Assembly: GCA_038503065.1 (NCBI GenBank)
Contig: JBCAMK010000022.1
Coordinates: 1,178,001-1,242,000 of the forward strand
DNA from: Paragyromitra xinjiangensis
Lineage: Eukaryota > Ascomycota > Pezizomycetes > Pezizales > Discinaceae
Direction: 5' to 3'
Length of the DNA: 64,000 nucleotides
The notes under the pieces were generated by a model. That model worked only from the letters and a program-made list of their open reading frames with translations, was not told the DNA's origin and did not search any database. Below, in pieces: positions 22,025 through 33,911 of this stretch. Positions within the stretch are counted from its first letter, which is position 1; each line of letters begins with the position of its first letter. Made by a program: the position numbers and the translations under genes.

Positions 22025-25000
22025 CTACGTATAAATACTCTCCGTCCACGAATTAACACTCAAGCCTATCTCTGCCAACTCTTCATCCACCAAAAACTCC
22101 AACGGCATCCACACTAAATGCCCCTTGACCTGGCTCAACTTGTCCTTCACCTCCTTTGTGCTCATCTCATCTTTCCCCACGACCAAATGCCCACTTTTCA
22201 CATTATCTCTCCTGGGCAAGAAAGCATCATAATCTTTCCACGTCTTGATGGTGTCATCCGGATCACAATGGAAAAGTTCCCTGTATATCTCCGTGTTCCG
22301 GGTTGCATTTCCAGTCCACATCTCCCATAGCTTATCATCCAAGGGGTCGCGTACGATCAAGTCCTCCTCACTCCCTTCATCGTAGTGATTTGGCGCACTT
22401 CCGTCTTCACCCGAGCCAGGAGGGAAAGCATTGGGGTCATTCGAAGCATCTAGGGTTTCTGGAGGGAGAAGGCCAAGATGTTCGCGCCAAAGCTGGCGGC
22501 GGAGGGTGGCGGCAAAGCGGGCGGCAGGGTAGGATGCACCGTCCATAAATGAAGGTACGGTGGTGGTATCTTCTACTACGATAGATAATTCGGAATCGTG
22601 GGAGCCGAGCTGAGAGCGGTCGTTGATGTTTGATGAACCGACTATGGCGACTTTATCGTCTGCGATGAGAACCTGCACTCTGTTAGTTTGGTGATGGGTG
22701 TTGGTTTCGGGGTGTAAATACCTTTGCATGAACGTATAGCTCCTCATTAACGAAGTTCTGCCTTTCGTTCTCCTCGTCACCATCCCACTCTTCATCATGT
22801 ACGTCTCTCTTCCCCAACATTGCATCTGCCGCAATGCTGTCATGCTCCTTCGAATCCCCATTCTTCTTCTTCTTCTTCCCCTCCCCCGTCTTCTCAAACT
22901 TTTCCTTCCGTTGCTTCAATTGTCTCCCGTACTCCGCTCCCCCGTCACTATCAATACTGCTCTCACTACTCGTATCGTCCCACCCCCTCCCCCCTGTCAC
23001 TCCCTCCTCCCCCATCACTTCCGCTGCCTGTGCCCGCTGAATATCTGTATACTCAACCCCAGTCGCCTTTTCCTTGTCCTCTAGTGATTTAGACTTATGT
23101 AACCGATCATAGATCCTCAGATTAAAGAAGAACATATGTTTTTTCGGATCAACCCCAGCAGCAGCAATCTGGCCCATAATAGAGTGTTCCCCACGACAGA
23201 TAGACTTATACTGATAATCAATAATCGCTCTAGTCCCCGTTGCTGCACTCTCTCTAAGATCACCAGGGAAACCAGGAATAGCCGGAATAACAGCTATTAC
23301 GCGGAATTTACGACCCTCTTTAGAGGCGCGCACAACGGCTTCGACGATTGCTTTACCGATCGTGTTGTGGATTGGAGCTTGTTCTTCTCCGGTTGCCGTG
23401 ACTGGAAATTATATGTCAGTATCGTTCTGTTGGGATATAGTAGAGGAGACATACTGAAAAACTGGTTCTCGATATAGACGTAATGCTGCGCCTTGCTAAT
23501 AATCTCTTTATACGCATTCGCGATACTCTCCTCCTTCAGAATCCCATGACTCCAGTCACTTGCACTTCTCACAAGCTGCGCCTGACAAGTCCCTTTCCCC
23601 TTATCCGTCGGTCTAGTCGCCTCGTCAATGGGATGTAAAGGATGTTTTACGAATCCTCCGACTGGGAATTTGCTCTTCCCTACGCCTAGTAGGTCCGCCT
23701 GGGAGAAAGAGAGCTCTAACCATGGGTATCTAGGGTGTCTTTTGTATTTGTCTCGCTTGATGAAGTTCCAGCGGCCGACGAAGTGTTCGGCTATATCGTA
23801 GACTGCTGGTCCTATGAGTGCGAGGGAGACGTCGTGCCAGGGCATGCGGCCGTAGTCTTTTTTGTTGAGTTGGTTGTCTTTCCTATTGTGGTGTTAGGGT
23901 TACTCTTTGCTGCGAGGGGGATTGATGGCTTACCAGTTCTCAACCTTCTGGAAGTCTAGAACACGATTCTATAGTACCGCGTTTGTTAGTATCGTGGTTT
24001 CCTGTAAATGAGGATCTAAGCTCTTACATTATTAAAATCCTGCCCAGGCCAAACTTCGTCGGTCACGCCAGCAGGGTGCACATCCGCCAGCGGATGTTGT
24101 TTCAAATCCCAACGCCCAAAACACAGATCCAACCCTCCCATAAACGCCATTTTATGATCCACAACCAGAAACTTTTCGTGATGCGCCTACAGGGGTACTC
24201 GGTCAGTGCCGTGAAAAAGTATGTTCAGAGCTAGGGTTCATACCCAGTAGAATGTCATGTCTGCTGCATGCTCGAACGGAGTGTGATCGGGATGTCGCAT
24301 GACCACGATGTTGCCGTGACCTGGCTGGCCTTTTGGACATAGAGCTTCTAGTGCGCTTTTGGTGTGTGCGCTGTTGCAGGTTAGTGCCGCGGCGACCTAC
24401 GGGTTTAATCGTTAGAGTGTGGTTTTTATTGGTGTCGGTGGGTAGGCATGGGAGTTACCTCTTTGTAGACGATAACGTATATCTTCACGCCTGCTTCTGC
24501 GCGTCGTTTTAGAATTCTGTCGAGACGCCATTCTTTATTGTAGTGCGGTGGTCGTCGGAGAAACTTGATGGTTTCTAGATTAGTCGGTGATTGGGGGTAC
24601 CTCCCGCTGGAGAAAACTCACAAGTTCTGGGGAAAGCCACCAGTCTGCGATGTAGATTATTTCCCTGGCGTTTTCCAGCGCAATCGAAACCGCCTAGTCG
24701 CCCAGATATTCAGTATTCTCAGGGACAGACAGATTATCGAGGAATGCATACCCAGAAATAGTCCCTGCCGTCCACATACCACTTCACCTCATTCCCTTCA
24801 CGGATATCGGCAAAACTCGTATATCTATGCGACTCCCTGATCATATCCCTCTTCTCATCGACGCGCTTTTCATGAGGTTCATCGTGGCGATGGTTCCTAT
24901 TGATGAGGTTCTTGTATTTTCCCAGGTGGTTCTTGAAGTGTATCAGGCGCACTTTCAACTCGTGTAGTTTCTGGCTATGAAGATGTCGATGAAGATGATG

Positions 25001-25063
25001 ACGGTCTTTCGAAGGATCATAGACGTGGTTTGGATGGTCCTCAAGATAGGTATTAGCCGACAT
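22025..25063 (-). CDS. Phospholipase D (two HKD motifs)
   Basis: The enzyme hydrolyses phosphatidylcholine to phosphatidic acid and choline through two HxKxxxxD half-sites. Nine exons join in frame to 863 residues: 25063-24752, 24693-24622, 24563-24459, 24396-24244, 24186-24028, 23968-23934, 23882-23455, 23401-22722 and 22672-22025. The start is the ATG at 25063; the longer frame uses GTG. Landmarks are [12 protein letters not shown] and [13 protein letters not shown] near the N-terminus, HKD1 as HEKFLVVD (H217, K219, D224), [10 protein letters not shown], the YVYIENQFF block, and HKD2 as HAKVLIADDK (H646, K648, D653) followed by [14 protein letters not shown]2 is split by intron 8. There is no PX or PH domain ahead of the core, unlike yeast Spo14, so this is the shorter fungal type. 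An acidic/Lys-rich insert of about 100 residues precedes HKD2. The catalytic residues are intact. Confidence 0.93.
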
Positions 25064-26035
25064 CGCGAAGCTGAGGGTGAGTGGATCCACACGAATGATT
25101 ATTGCAGACACAACTGCGAGATTGCTATGGAGAACACAGGAGATGATGGACGGTGTGAGCGAGCGAAGGGGTTTATTTATTCAGTCCCTAATTTAATTAG
25201 CAATGGCGCCCGGGGGTGCATATAGAGTAATTCTACTTGGAAATGAACGCGGCGACGCTGAATTGAGATGCAGCAGCGGATCAATGACATCACGACTGAC
25301 GTCGGTTGAGATGGTAGGGATCGTGCACAGCCAAGCTTTGGCCCCTGCGAATGCCAACCCGTTTGTTCGCAACAGCAGGTTTCAATGCGACAATGGTTTT
25401 CAGGGTTCTGCAGGTCGCCGGTTTGGAGATGATATTTCTAAGTTTGTGTGTAGCTAAAGCTTAGCTGTACTAAAAGAAATCGAATTCTCGCTGGTAAAGC
25501 ATTCTATCTCGTAAAAGTTCCCCTAATATTGGCCAAGACTAGCACCTTACGCGGCCCTATGCAAGCAAGTCTTCGAACAGGACTACATGTGGTTCTGCCG
25601 ATATGGTAACTCTAGTTCTTGTAAAGCCTCCACCTTCCTCCAGGGCTAAGGCGATTATGGTGTACTGCATGTACACAAGGTGTCAAGGTTCACAAAGTAT
25701 CACCCGGCCTTGGCAACACTTCTCTCTTCTGATACCTGCAACCCTTAGACGGCTTCAACTATAATTATTTCGATCTGAATTACTAGAGATACTACTTATA
25801 CAAGATTACTCCAAAACAGCAACTAAAATGCATGGATGCACGGATGAAATATCAATCAATCAATCAATCGACTAAAATGCATAGATATCAAACCCTAGCC
25901 CTGATATTAGTCAGGCCCCGAGTGATACTCTATGATTAATGCTCCTGCTACTGGCACGGAGCGACTTACGGTTCAATACCAAGATATCCAACCGCGACCA
26001 GCATTCCTATGCTTAAATCTTTCCTCGACATCCGA
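25064..26035. other. Intergenic; ATCA microsatellite
   Basis: This holds the promoter side of the phospholipase D gene. A short (ATCA)n run occupies about 25851-25869 and is flanked by two copies of 'actaaaatgcat'. No gene is called. Confidence 0.5.
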
Positions 26036-28594
26036 CTACTCTATCCAAACGGCAGACGGTGGTGGTGACCTACAATAGCTCATGCTACCCCGATTTATCA
26101 GCACTCGGTCAGGTTCTGAAATACGTGTCCAGTTTATCACCTCAGTCTCCGCGAAGTAAGTCACGGCGACGGCTTTCCGATCCAAATCCTCCTTCACTAT
26201 CCCATCCGCTGCGTTTCGTTCGTTCGCTGTCATGATGGGTCTTGTGGCTCTACGAGGTTTTGGGGCTTTTGGGAGTGCAGCGTCGGTCAGGATGATACCC
26301 TCGATGAGCTCGAAGTCGACGCAGCCTTGTTCCTTAGCGACGATGTTGAGTTCCTCGAGTAAGAGGGCCTTGACACGAATTGAGAGAAGGAGATTGTCGC
26401 CTGCCATGCCGGGGGTCTCCGTGGGCATATGGTAGTTGGCAAATTTCCGGAGGTTGGGCATCGAGACGCCTGCACGGAGTTAGTCATCGACGAAAAGGCT
26501 AGAACTAAAGAAAAAGGGTTTCAATAAAAGAAACGGGTACAGGTAAGAGGGATAGGGTACCCACTTATGATGGCGATTGGTTGAGTCTTCTTCCCCGAGT
26601 AAATCAAACAACACTCGTTTACGACGTTACTCGCCCGGTACGCCCTCTCCAGTCTCTCGATAGGAATGTATTCTCCCATGAAGCGCTGGGTTAGTGGCTT
26701 GATACGATCGATAATCCTCAGACCAGGGTGTCTGGTGTCCCATTCGCCAATGTCACCGGTTTTAATCCAGCCGTCGTCGAGGAATATAGAAGCAGAGGCT
26801 TCAGGATTCCCATAGAAGCCCATTTGGGGGACTGACGGTCCGCGAATATAAATCTCTCCACGGGCTGGAGTGGAAGTTGCAATATAGTGTGGGGGGACAG
26901 TGACGAGTTTCATTTCAAGAGACGGGAGAGGGAACCCAAGTGTTCTCGTAGAGAAGTGATTCGGAGGCATGAAGGTGACCACCCTGGAAGTAGTTTTAGT
27001 TGGGCACACCAAGAAACAAAAATCATAGAAATTAAGAGTGAAAATATGGGATGAAAATGACATACGTAGACATTTCCATAAAACTAAACCCCTCCACCAT
27101 TTTCCCGCTTGACGACATTACAAGTCCAAGAAACTCTTTCTTCTCCGGCCCTGCCATTGAGCAGCTAACGCCAATCCATCTTACCCTTGTACCAAAAAGC
27201 CTTTCCCGCACCGTCCTAATCCAACTTGTATTGTCAATAGCACTAATACCAGCATTCGATATCACTCCAAACGAGTGATCAAGCCATGCCTTCTTCCTTG
27301 AAACCGCCTTCCAGAAACCGCCTTGCCATGCTTGATCATTCTCCTTAATAATATCAAGCATATGAGCGTGTATCTCATCCCACCAAGGGGGGATACCAAA
27401 GAGGATAGAAGGGGCGAAGGACTCGATATCGCCTTGACAATGGGAGTTGAGATCATTGTAGGATGGCGGGAGGAGATAAGAGACCGATTTCGTAGCGAAG
27501 CCAACAGTGAGGCCGAAGAGCATGAACGTATTTACGAGGGTGTACTCGAGCATAAAGGAAAGTGGGAGATAAGAGAGGTATGTATCATCCTTTCGTATAG
27601 TAGCTTTCAGAAGGCGTCTCATGCTGGCGACTAGGCAAGTGAAAACTCTTGGTTAGTTTCAAATCATGGGGGGCTGAAGGATGTGCTTACTGCCTGCCAC
27701 CATATTGCGGCTGGTAACCAAAACACCTTTTGGTTCCTGTGTTCCATCTCCGAGTGGATACATAATCCCCCAGATCATGTCCTTGATATCCAAACCAATA
27801 TTAGGGTTTTCAACCCTTATAAAAGGTGTATTAGACTTGGTCTTACCGAACATCGCGAATGCGCCAATACTAGAGATGTAGACTCCAGGCAAGGTCTTTT
27901 GCAGGTTCTCGACGTCCACACTGATCCTCTCTAGATCCTTCGAATTGGAAGAGATAGGGCGGTAGAGGATAGTTTTGACATGTGGGCACTCGATTAAGGC
28001 TACCAGCAGTGTTGGGAGCAAATCGCTATCGACAAAGATGGCAACAGATTTGGTTTGCGTGAGAGTCTCGATTAAGGTAGATTGGCTTATTTTGGTGTAC
28101 ACAGTGACGAGAGGATTAGAACTCATGGACGCTGCTTGTGAGAGCATGAACCACCAACAACTAAGTAAATGGGACGATATCAGTTGAGTTTTGGATACTG
28201 TGGGAAATGTTTTAACCTACCTGTTTCTCGCAAACATATGCAATCTTCCGTCAACCTTTATCATCAAAGCTATACCTAGGTCACGGATAACTTTAGCAAC
28301 TTCTTCGTATGTCTTGTACTCCCAATCACCAACTACGACACTCTCCTTATGCGTGAGATGATCTTCTATCAAGACACCATCATCCACCTCTCTTCCTTTT
28401 CGAACCTTAACCGCCTCTGTAGCGTATGCATTAAGCCTACGAAACGCAAGGCAGCGGTTTTTGGGGTATTTCTCCGCTGCATGGAAGAAGATCGCATGAG
28501 GCGTTTTCAGAAACCGCTCCGCTGCAGGTGTCTCGAGAAGCGGCTGTTTCATAATGGACGGATATCTGATCGGATCCGTTTCCGAAGCGGACAT
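26036..28594 (-). CDS. Long-chain acyl-CoA synthetase-like protein, probable pseudoenzyme
   Basis: This is a homologue of Faa1/Faa4-type fatty acyl-CoA synthetases of the ANL (AMP-binding) superfamily, which make acyl-CoA from fatty acid, ATP and CoA. Five exons join in frame: 28594-28221, 28160-27691, 27630-27066, 26983-26565 and 26469-26036, giving 753 residues. The frame also stays open to an ATG at 28756, which would add 54 residues; the shorter start fits the family better. Matches include DTYLSYLPLSFMLEY, GDIESFAPSILFGIPPWWDEI, GEIYIRGPSV, GWIKTGDIGEW and DRIKPL. The P-loop, normally like YTSGTTGxPKG, reads YPLGDGTQEPKG here. The adenine motif, normally like QGYGMTES, reads EGFSFMEMS. 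The 'GGEYI' stretch is FMGEYI. Splicing and frame are intact, so this looks like an expressed but catalytically weak or dead paralogue rather than a plain pseudogene. Confidence 0.82.
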
Positions 28595-28756
28595 AGCACA
28601 AGATGGAATTAAAGTGGGGGGTTCTGGAAATACCCTTTGGTTATTGATGATTTTGTAGACACGTGATGGTCGCTGATCACCAATATGAGTGAGATTGTGG
28701 CGGTCTGTAAGAGGTGTTGCTCTAATATTTTGAAGAGATAACTTCTTCAGCAGCAT

Positions 28757-31700
28757 TTCTGGTGCTGATTCGTCCTGGCTAATCTGTGGGAAAGGGAAAG
28801 AGGGGAAAGAGAGTTTTTAGTGATGGGGATCGCAGAAATGGCAGCGGATGAGCCGCCACTACAGCGCAACACCCCATTTACTTTCATCTCCTTTGCTAAA
28901 ACCCCCTCTGCCGCTGGCAAGTGATATATCATGATTACATAGCGGAGAACCACAGTCCTAGATCTAAGGGTTTCTACACTTGCTTTCGCTCACGTTGTGC
29001 AGGTAACCTCGAGCTCCCGGCTAGTCAAATATGTGAGTTGACTACACGTATATACAAGTATCCACCTATCTATATAAAATAAGGAAAAGAGCAGATTCCA
29101 GGCTTTACCCTGTTGAACTACATGCACGCTCATATAGTAGCACCCCAATTAAGAAAATTATGCATCATAATTGATTCTAAGTAATATATGTACATCACGG
29201 GAACGAGGGAGAGAAGCCAAAATATGGCGAGCTTTGCATAAACTAATATACCTTTGCTGCCAAATCTACATGTATCCTCTTACTCCTGTACTACCAAATG
29301 GGAAGCCTCTGGCAAATATTTGAAAATCCCTAGCATTAGCTAAGCTCCGCCTACTATCCGTCTTACTACTTAGCAAAAAAATGCGTTCAGTACCTGGGAT
29401 TCCCACATGGTCACCCACTGCAGTACTAACCAGGCGATAAGATGCTTGGATATGCCAGAGCGAACGGGATGGCTCATTTTCATCATTCTATGACCGAACA
29501 CATCAACTGCTGGCGAGAGAGTATCATAGCTCGCTTCCTGGAAGCTAACTAAAGCACCCACCTCTAGCAAACGAAGAAAAGTCAGAGGGCATTGTATACA
29601 TATCTTATCGATAAGTCTATTTAATGAATATACAACACACTGTGTAAAATACATGTAAAAGAGGCTTATAAACCAGATACCTGCGTATATGTATTTTTCT
29701 TAGAAGGGGTAAAGCCACACCCCCGTACGCGTGCCGCTTCATAGCACCCTACCAACCAGCTGTGCTAGAAGTGAACCGCTCTTAAATCAACGTACGATTT
29801 AGTGGGATGCTCACTGTGTTCTTTAGCATCGCGAGAGTAGCTTGTGAGTGACTTTATCTAAGATATGTGGGCCCAATTATTAACCTCAGGCCTCGAGAAT
29901 CATGCCTGAGATTTTGAGATATACCGATGTAATTCTGAGGCCTGCGGAGGGCAGTGCTGGCACTAGCCTCTGGCTCCTGATTTCATTGCATCACTGTGTA
30001 CCATTCCAATATAAGGAACTGTCTAAGAAAACGCCACTCTCGCGACACCGGATTCTCGCGACACCAAAGAACACGGTATGGATAAAAAATCCATAAGAAC
30101 GCCAAAAAAACCACCCAACGGCTAGTCTTGTATATGACTATCCAATCGAATACCCAGGCTCGTTCCGACCCCACCTACTAAAAGTTGCTATGATACGCAG
30201 AAAGCCGCGTAGTATAGGCTGCGCACGAGACAATCCAATACCCGCTATGTAGAGTAAACAAACTTCGACTGCAAGGCTACATGTGCTAACAACATTGCAT
30301 AACCGACACTACCAAGATTCCCGCCACCACATACGCTTATTACTTGCCATGATTGATGCCTCAACCCCATTAACTTAGGGTAGTTCGGCAAAAGGTCCCT
30401 CTCCACAAACCGAATTAGTGCCACACAAAATAATTTCATCAAGGTGGGCGTTGTGCTATGCTGAATTTTATCTTCGGTGATGAGGGGGTATAGATTATGA
30501 TATTCCTTGGAGCAAGCCACAAGGAAGACATCTGGAAATCTCAACTCCTCTTCTTCCCAAATTGTTCAAGGATATGGTAAGGCTCCCCAGCTTACTCCCT
30601 AGAATCTTCAACAGGAATGGGGTGGATGGGCTATAACAAGCTCTAATACATTTCTGTTTAAGATTCGTATTTTTTGCGTTTACCTAGACAACTTCAGCTG
30701 CTCAGTCAATCACTACATGTAAGGTTTGGTGTATGAGGCCAGTACTATCTTCACGCTCTAGTACCTAGTAAGCTGTGACCCATATTCTACAGCAGCCGAG
30801 AGCCCACACTTAATGAATTCATCGTCATCATTAACTGAGAGCTCAGGCTCGTCGAGTGATTAATTGTGAAGCGAGCTAAAATCACCTAGATGGAAAAATA
30901 TAATCAAGAGATTGCTACTCATGGCTCTCCCAATTGCCACCACAACCCACCCAAAATTACCCAAAACGTGGTTTTCCCGCTCTACATCTGTCGAAACCCT
31001 AACCCTCCTATTGCATCGCTTCACAGCAGCTGTGACGGGAAACGATTATCTCATAACTCTACTAGGCAATGATTGAGCTGTTTGTACATTCTAGATCTAT
31101 GTTCCTGTGCGGAACGCAGAAGCAGCCCATCCTAAAACCGCAGCCATCAGCTACCTACAAGAATGATGAGAGAATACACCAAAGTGATTGGCCAAAGCCT
31201 TGAGCGAGAAGCAAGGTTTTCGTGCGATTTTTCAGGCTCAAGTGTTCGCCCACTTATTGTTGCAGACCAGCGGGCGGCTGAAAAGAAAGTGTAAATTTTG
31301 TGCAACACTACCTACTAGGCATTGTATGCAGGATGCTGAATGCGAAATTCGAAATGCGCAGTAACCTAAGCAGAAGGATGTGCCGCAGAAGCGGGTGCCA
31401 CACCAAAGCAACAACCTCCCATTCATCTTGTGATTTTAGCCTCACCAGTTACCTGAAACACTATCTACAGTAAGAGGACTTAGAAACTTTTACTGTAAGT
31501 CAAATATCAGACTCGGGGAGCTCTTGCCGTGGGATCGACATATTTCTGTGAAGCGTGCGAGATCTTCTGTGCCGAAATTACCGATATAACTTTGAGGCGG
31601 TACATATACGTAAATATGATTGCTTTTGAGCGTTTGCCCCACTTTGAAATAGTCGGAAGACATGAAAGGGGGCCCAAGCATTCTGAGCATCAAATCCTCT

Positions 31701-33911
31701 ATTGGTAGTACTCAGAATACGAAAGTGTGTACTGATAGGTATAGCATCAGTGATACGTCTCCATTGGCCTTTTTCTTTGACTGCAACATTGATATTACTA
31801 AACACTAATGTTTGAAGCAACCATAGCCAAAAAGGGATAGTGGTAGACAGGCGGTCCTCCTGCAATGAAACCCTCATAGACAAACTCCTAAGGCACTACT
31901 AATCCAGCTCCGACTCAAACACTTGAGGCGGGCATCGCGGGTCTAGCGGTAAAGCATCTTATGATTATGAAGACACACCATGTAATAATAAAGCACACCT
32001 AGCCAGGATACCATCAAATAAGCTTGGCGTCACAAAAGCACAATTGCTTTAATTTGAACCTTTATATCCCGCATCTTTTTGGATCGAATGGGGACCGCAG
32101 AAAGTATCTAGGGGGACGTAATGATCGAAGAACATCACTATCAAAAAAATAAGCGGAATTCCTACCCGGGAAGCCCCGTGCTGTTGCTCGTGGCCGAGGA
32201 GAGAATACAACATTCAATTTTGCCATTGCATTTTGATATCGTATATCAATGATCGTTTGTCTGGGACTTGTGTTACAGCGATGTATTTATGTGATCGATT
32301 AATGTTGCCTGTATTAGCTAATTAGCATACTCGGTAGCAACTCAAGCCTTGTGTTTGCGTGATTTCGTGTCACGGCAGGTAACCGGTCCTAAAGTATTTG
32401 GAGATGCTATGGATGGTATAACCCCGAGAATTGAGTAATGACAAGATCAGCGAATCCAAATTGCAAGCGGAAAGGGACGGATATTAAAAAAAAATATGAT
32501 AGCACAGCGATCACCTTCCCAATAAAGTAAGATAAAATCTCATGATACCTTGATCTGAGCGCTGGAATGCCTTCAACACCATAGACCTAGCTTCTACAGG
32601 GCTACTCGCAAAAACCACGGATCCCCATCAACATGGAGAGTCTAGAAAATTGTTGATTTGATAGGGGCAAGCGGTTCGGTGTTTTTCAAGATGAAAAGTA
32701 AATAAAGATAGGATGTAAGTTCGCGATCGTAGCATAATATACGTATACGTACGCGTTATCACTTCGCCTACAACCCTTCTACTTCAAATGTAGAGTAGAG
32801 AAGGGCTCAAGTCACGGCGTGATTGTTTACAACCGGTTGCGTCGCGGTTGATTATTTTCGGCCTGTACAATGCTTACCACTCGATTTGAATCTTGGCTTA
32901 GACCCTCCGAGATCAAGGTGGCGTGCTGAACGGCCTGAATTATCCAATTTGAAAAAGCCGACCAAGCTGCGAAGAGCTGAAAACAAGGCATTACCCTATA
33001 AGAGCTCAATAAGTTAGTGATTGCCTAAATACGATAAATTTATATAGTACCGTAATATCTCGTTTGTATTAAACGCAACCAGGTTAGGCAAGGTCGACAT
33101 ACTTAAATAAAAATCTCCGCTTTAGGGAAGTGATTCATTGGTTTGGGAATTAACCCCCGACCTTCCAAAGGTAACTTTGTTAGTTTTACTAGGGTCGGTT
33201 TCAAATTGCCTAGCCAACTAGCCACGTTCAATACAAAATAGATATTATGGTGGTTAAAACCTGAGTTCGCCCACCTCCCAGACAACCCAGCTTGATTTTT
33301 CTTGCAATAGCAGACACCTTGGCACAACTGGCAGATATATGTCCGTGGTATCAAAGTCCCCACTTTCTGTCCTTCCCACCACAAATAATGGTGCTGTGGG
33401 GTTCACCAGAATTGGTTATGGCATTTACTCCTTCGCTCATTCAGTCAGTGATTGGGTTTAGGCATGAGCACTGCGTATATATGCCTTTTGTGATAGAGAA
33501 ATTTCTGCAGTTCCTTATGTCGTACCTTATCAAGGGCCTTTAATTGGGTGTATCAACCCACTTGGAACGATAATCTTGCAGGTAATCCTGACCACGCCAG
33601 AGTGCTCTTGATGTTCTTATGCATCTAGATTGAAGCCGGGGATCGAGAAACTTCAAGTAATCGTAAGTCTAGGTAAACTTTCATTCCACGTGTTGGGCGT
33701 TTTCCAAAAAGAAATCACCCGACCAAGCCCTCGCAGGTTCGGCGGGTTTTGGCCGATGCCGCCCTCCTGTTTGAACTCGCCCATAAATACTCAGTGTCTC
33801 TGACCTCTCCTAATTCCCTTACTCTTCAATAGCTCAGCCAACCTCTTATCTAACCAAAATATAACGAAATATCTAATTTGACACATACCCTCTTCTTCCC
33901 TCACACTCAAG
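28757..33911. other. Five-kb gene-free region
   Basis: No frame here has family support. It contains one copy of a dispersed repeat (29104-29295) and TACATGTA at 29267, 29650 and 30714. A tRNA A-box-like string (GGTCTAGCGGTAAAGC) lies near 31940 but has no B-box. The last 150 bases include the tyrosinase promoter, with a TATA-like CATAAATA at about 33783. Confidence 0.5.
29104..29295 (+). repeat. Dispersed repeat, copy 1
   Basis: The copy starts with TTTACCCTGTTGAACTAC and runs through AAGTAATATATGTACATCAC, GAGAAGCCAAAATATGGCGA and AATATACCTTTGCTG to about CTACCAAATG. The same words recur in the same order and orientation at 37866-38120. The two copies differ by scattered substitutions and small gaps. 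No open frame or terminal repeats are visible, so the element type is unknown. Confidence 0.65.

Noticed and set aside
22797..23092. Ser/Pro/Leu-rich + strand frames opposite the phospholipase D gene
   Set aside because: They mirror the acidic/Lys-rich insert of the enzyme on the other strand.
14508..28756. A secondary-metabolite or catabolic gene cluster around the permease, phospholipase and acyl-CoA-synthetase-like genes
   Set aside because: No backbone synthase, P450, or pathway transcription factor is present, and the genes are separated by unrelated ones.
31935..31975. tRNA A-box-like string GGTCTAGCGGTAAAGC, similar to one near 56930
   Set aside because: No acceptor stem, T-arm or B-box follows at either site, so a tRNA cannot be supported; a SINE relic remains possible.
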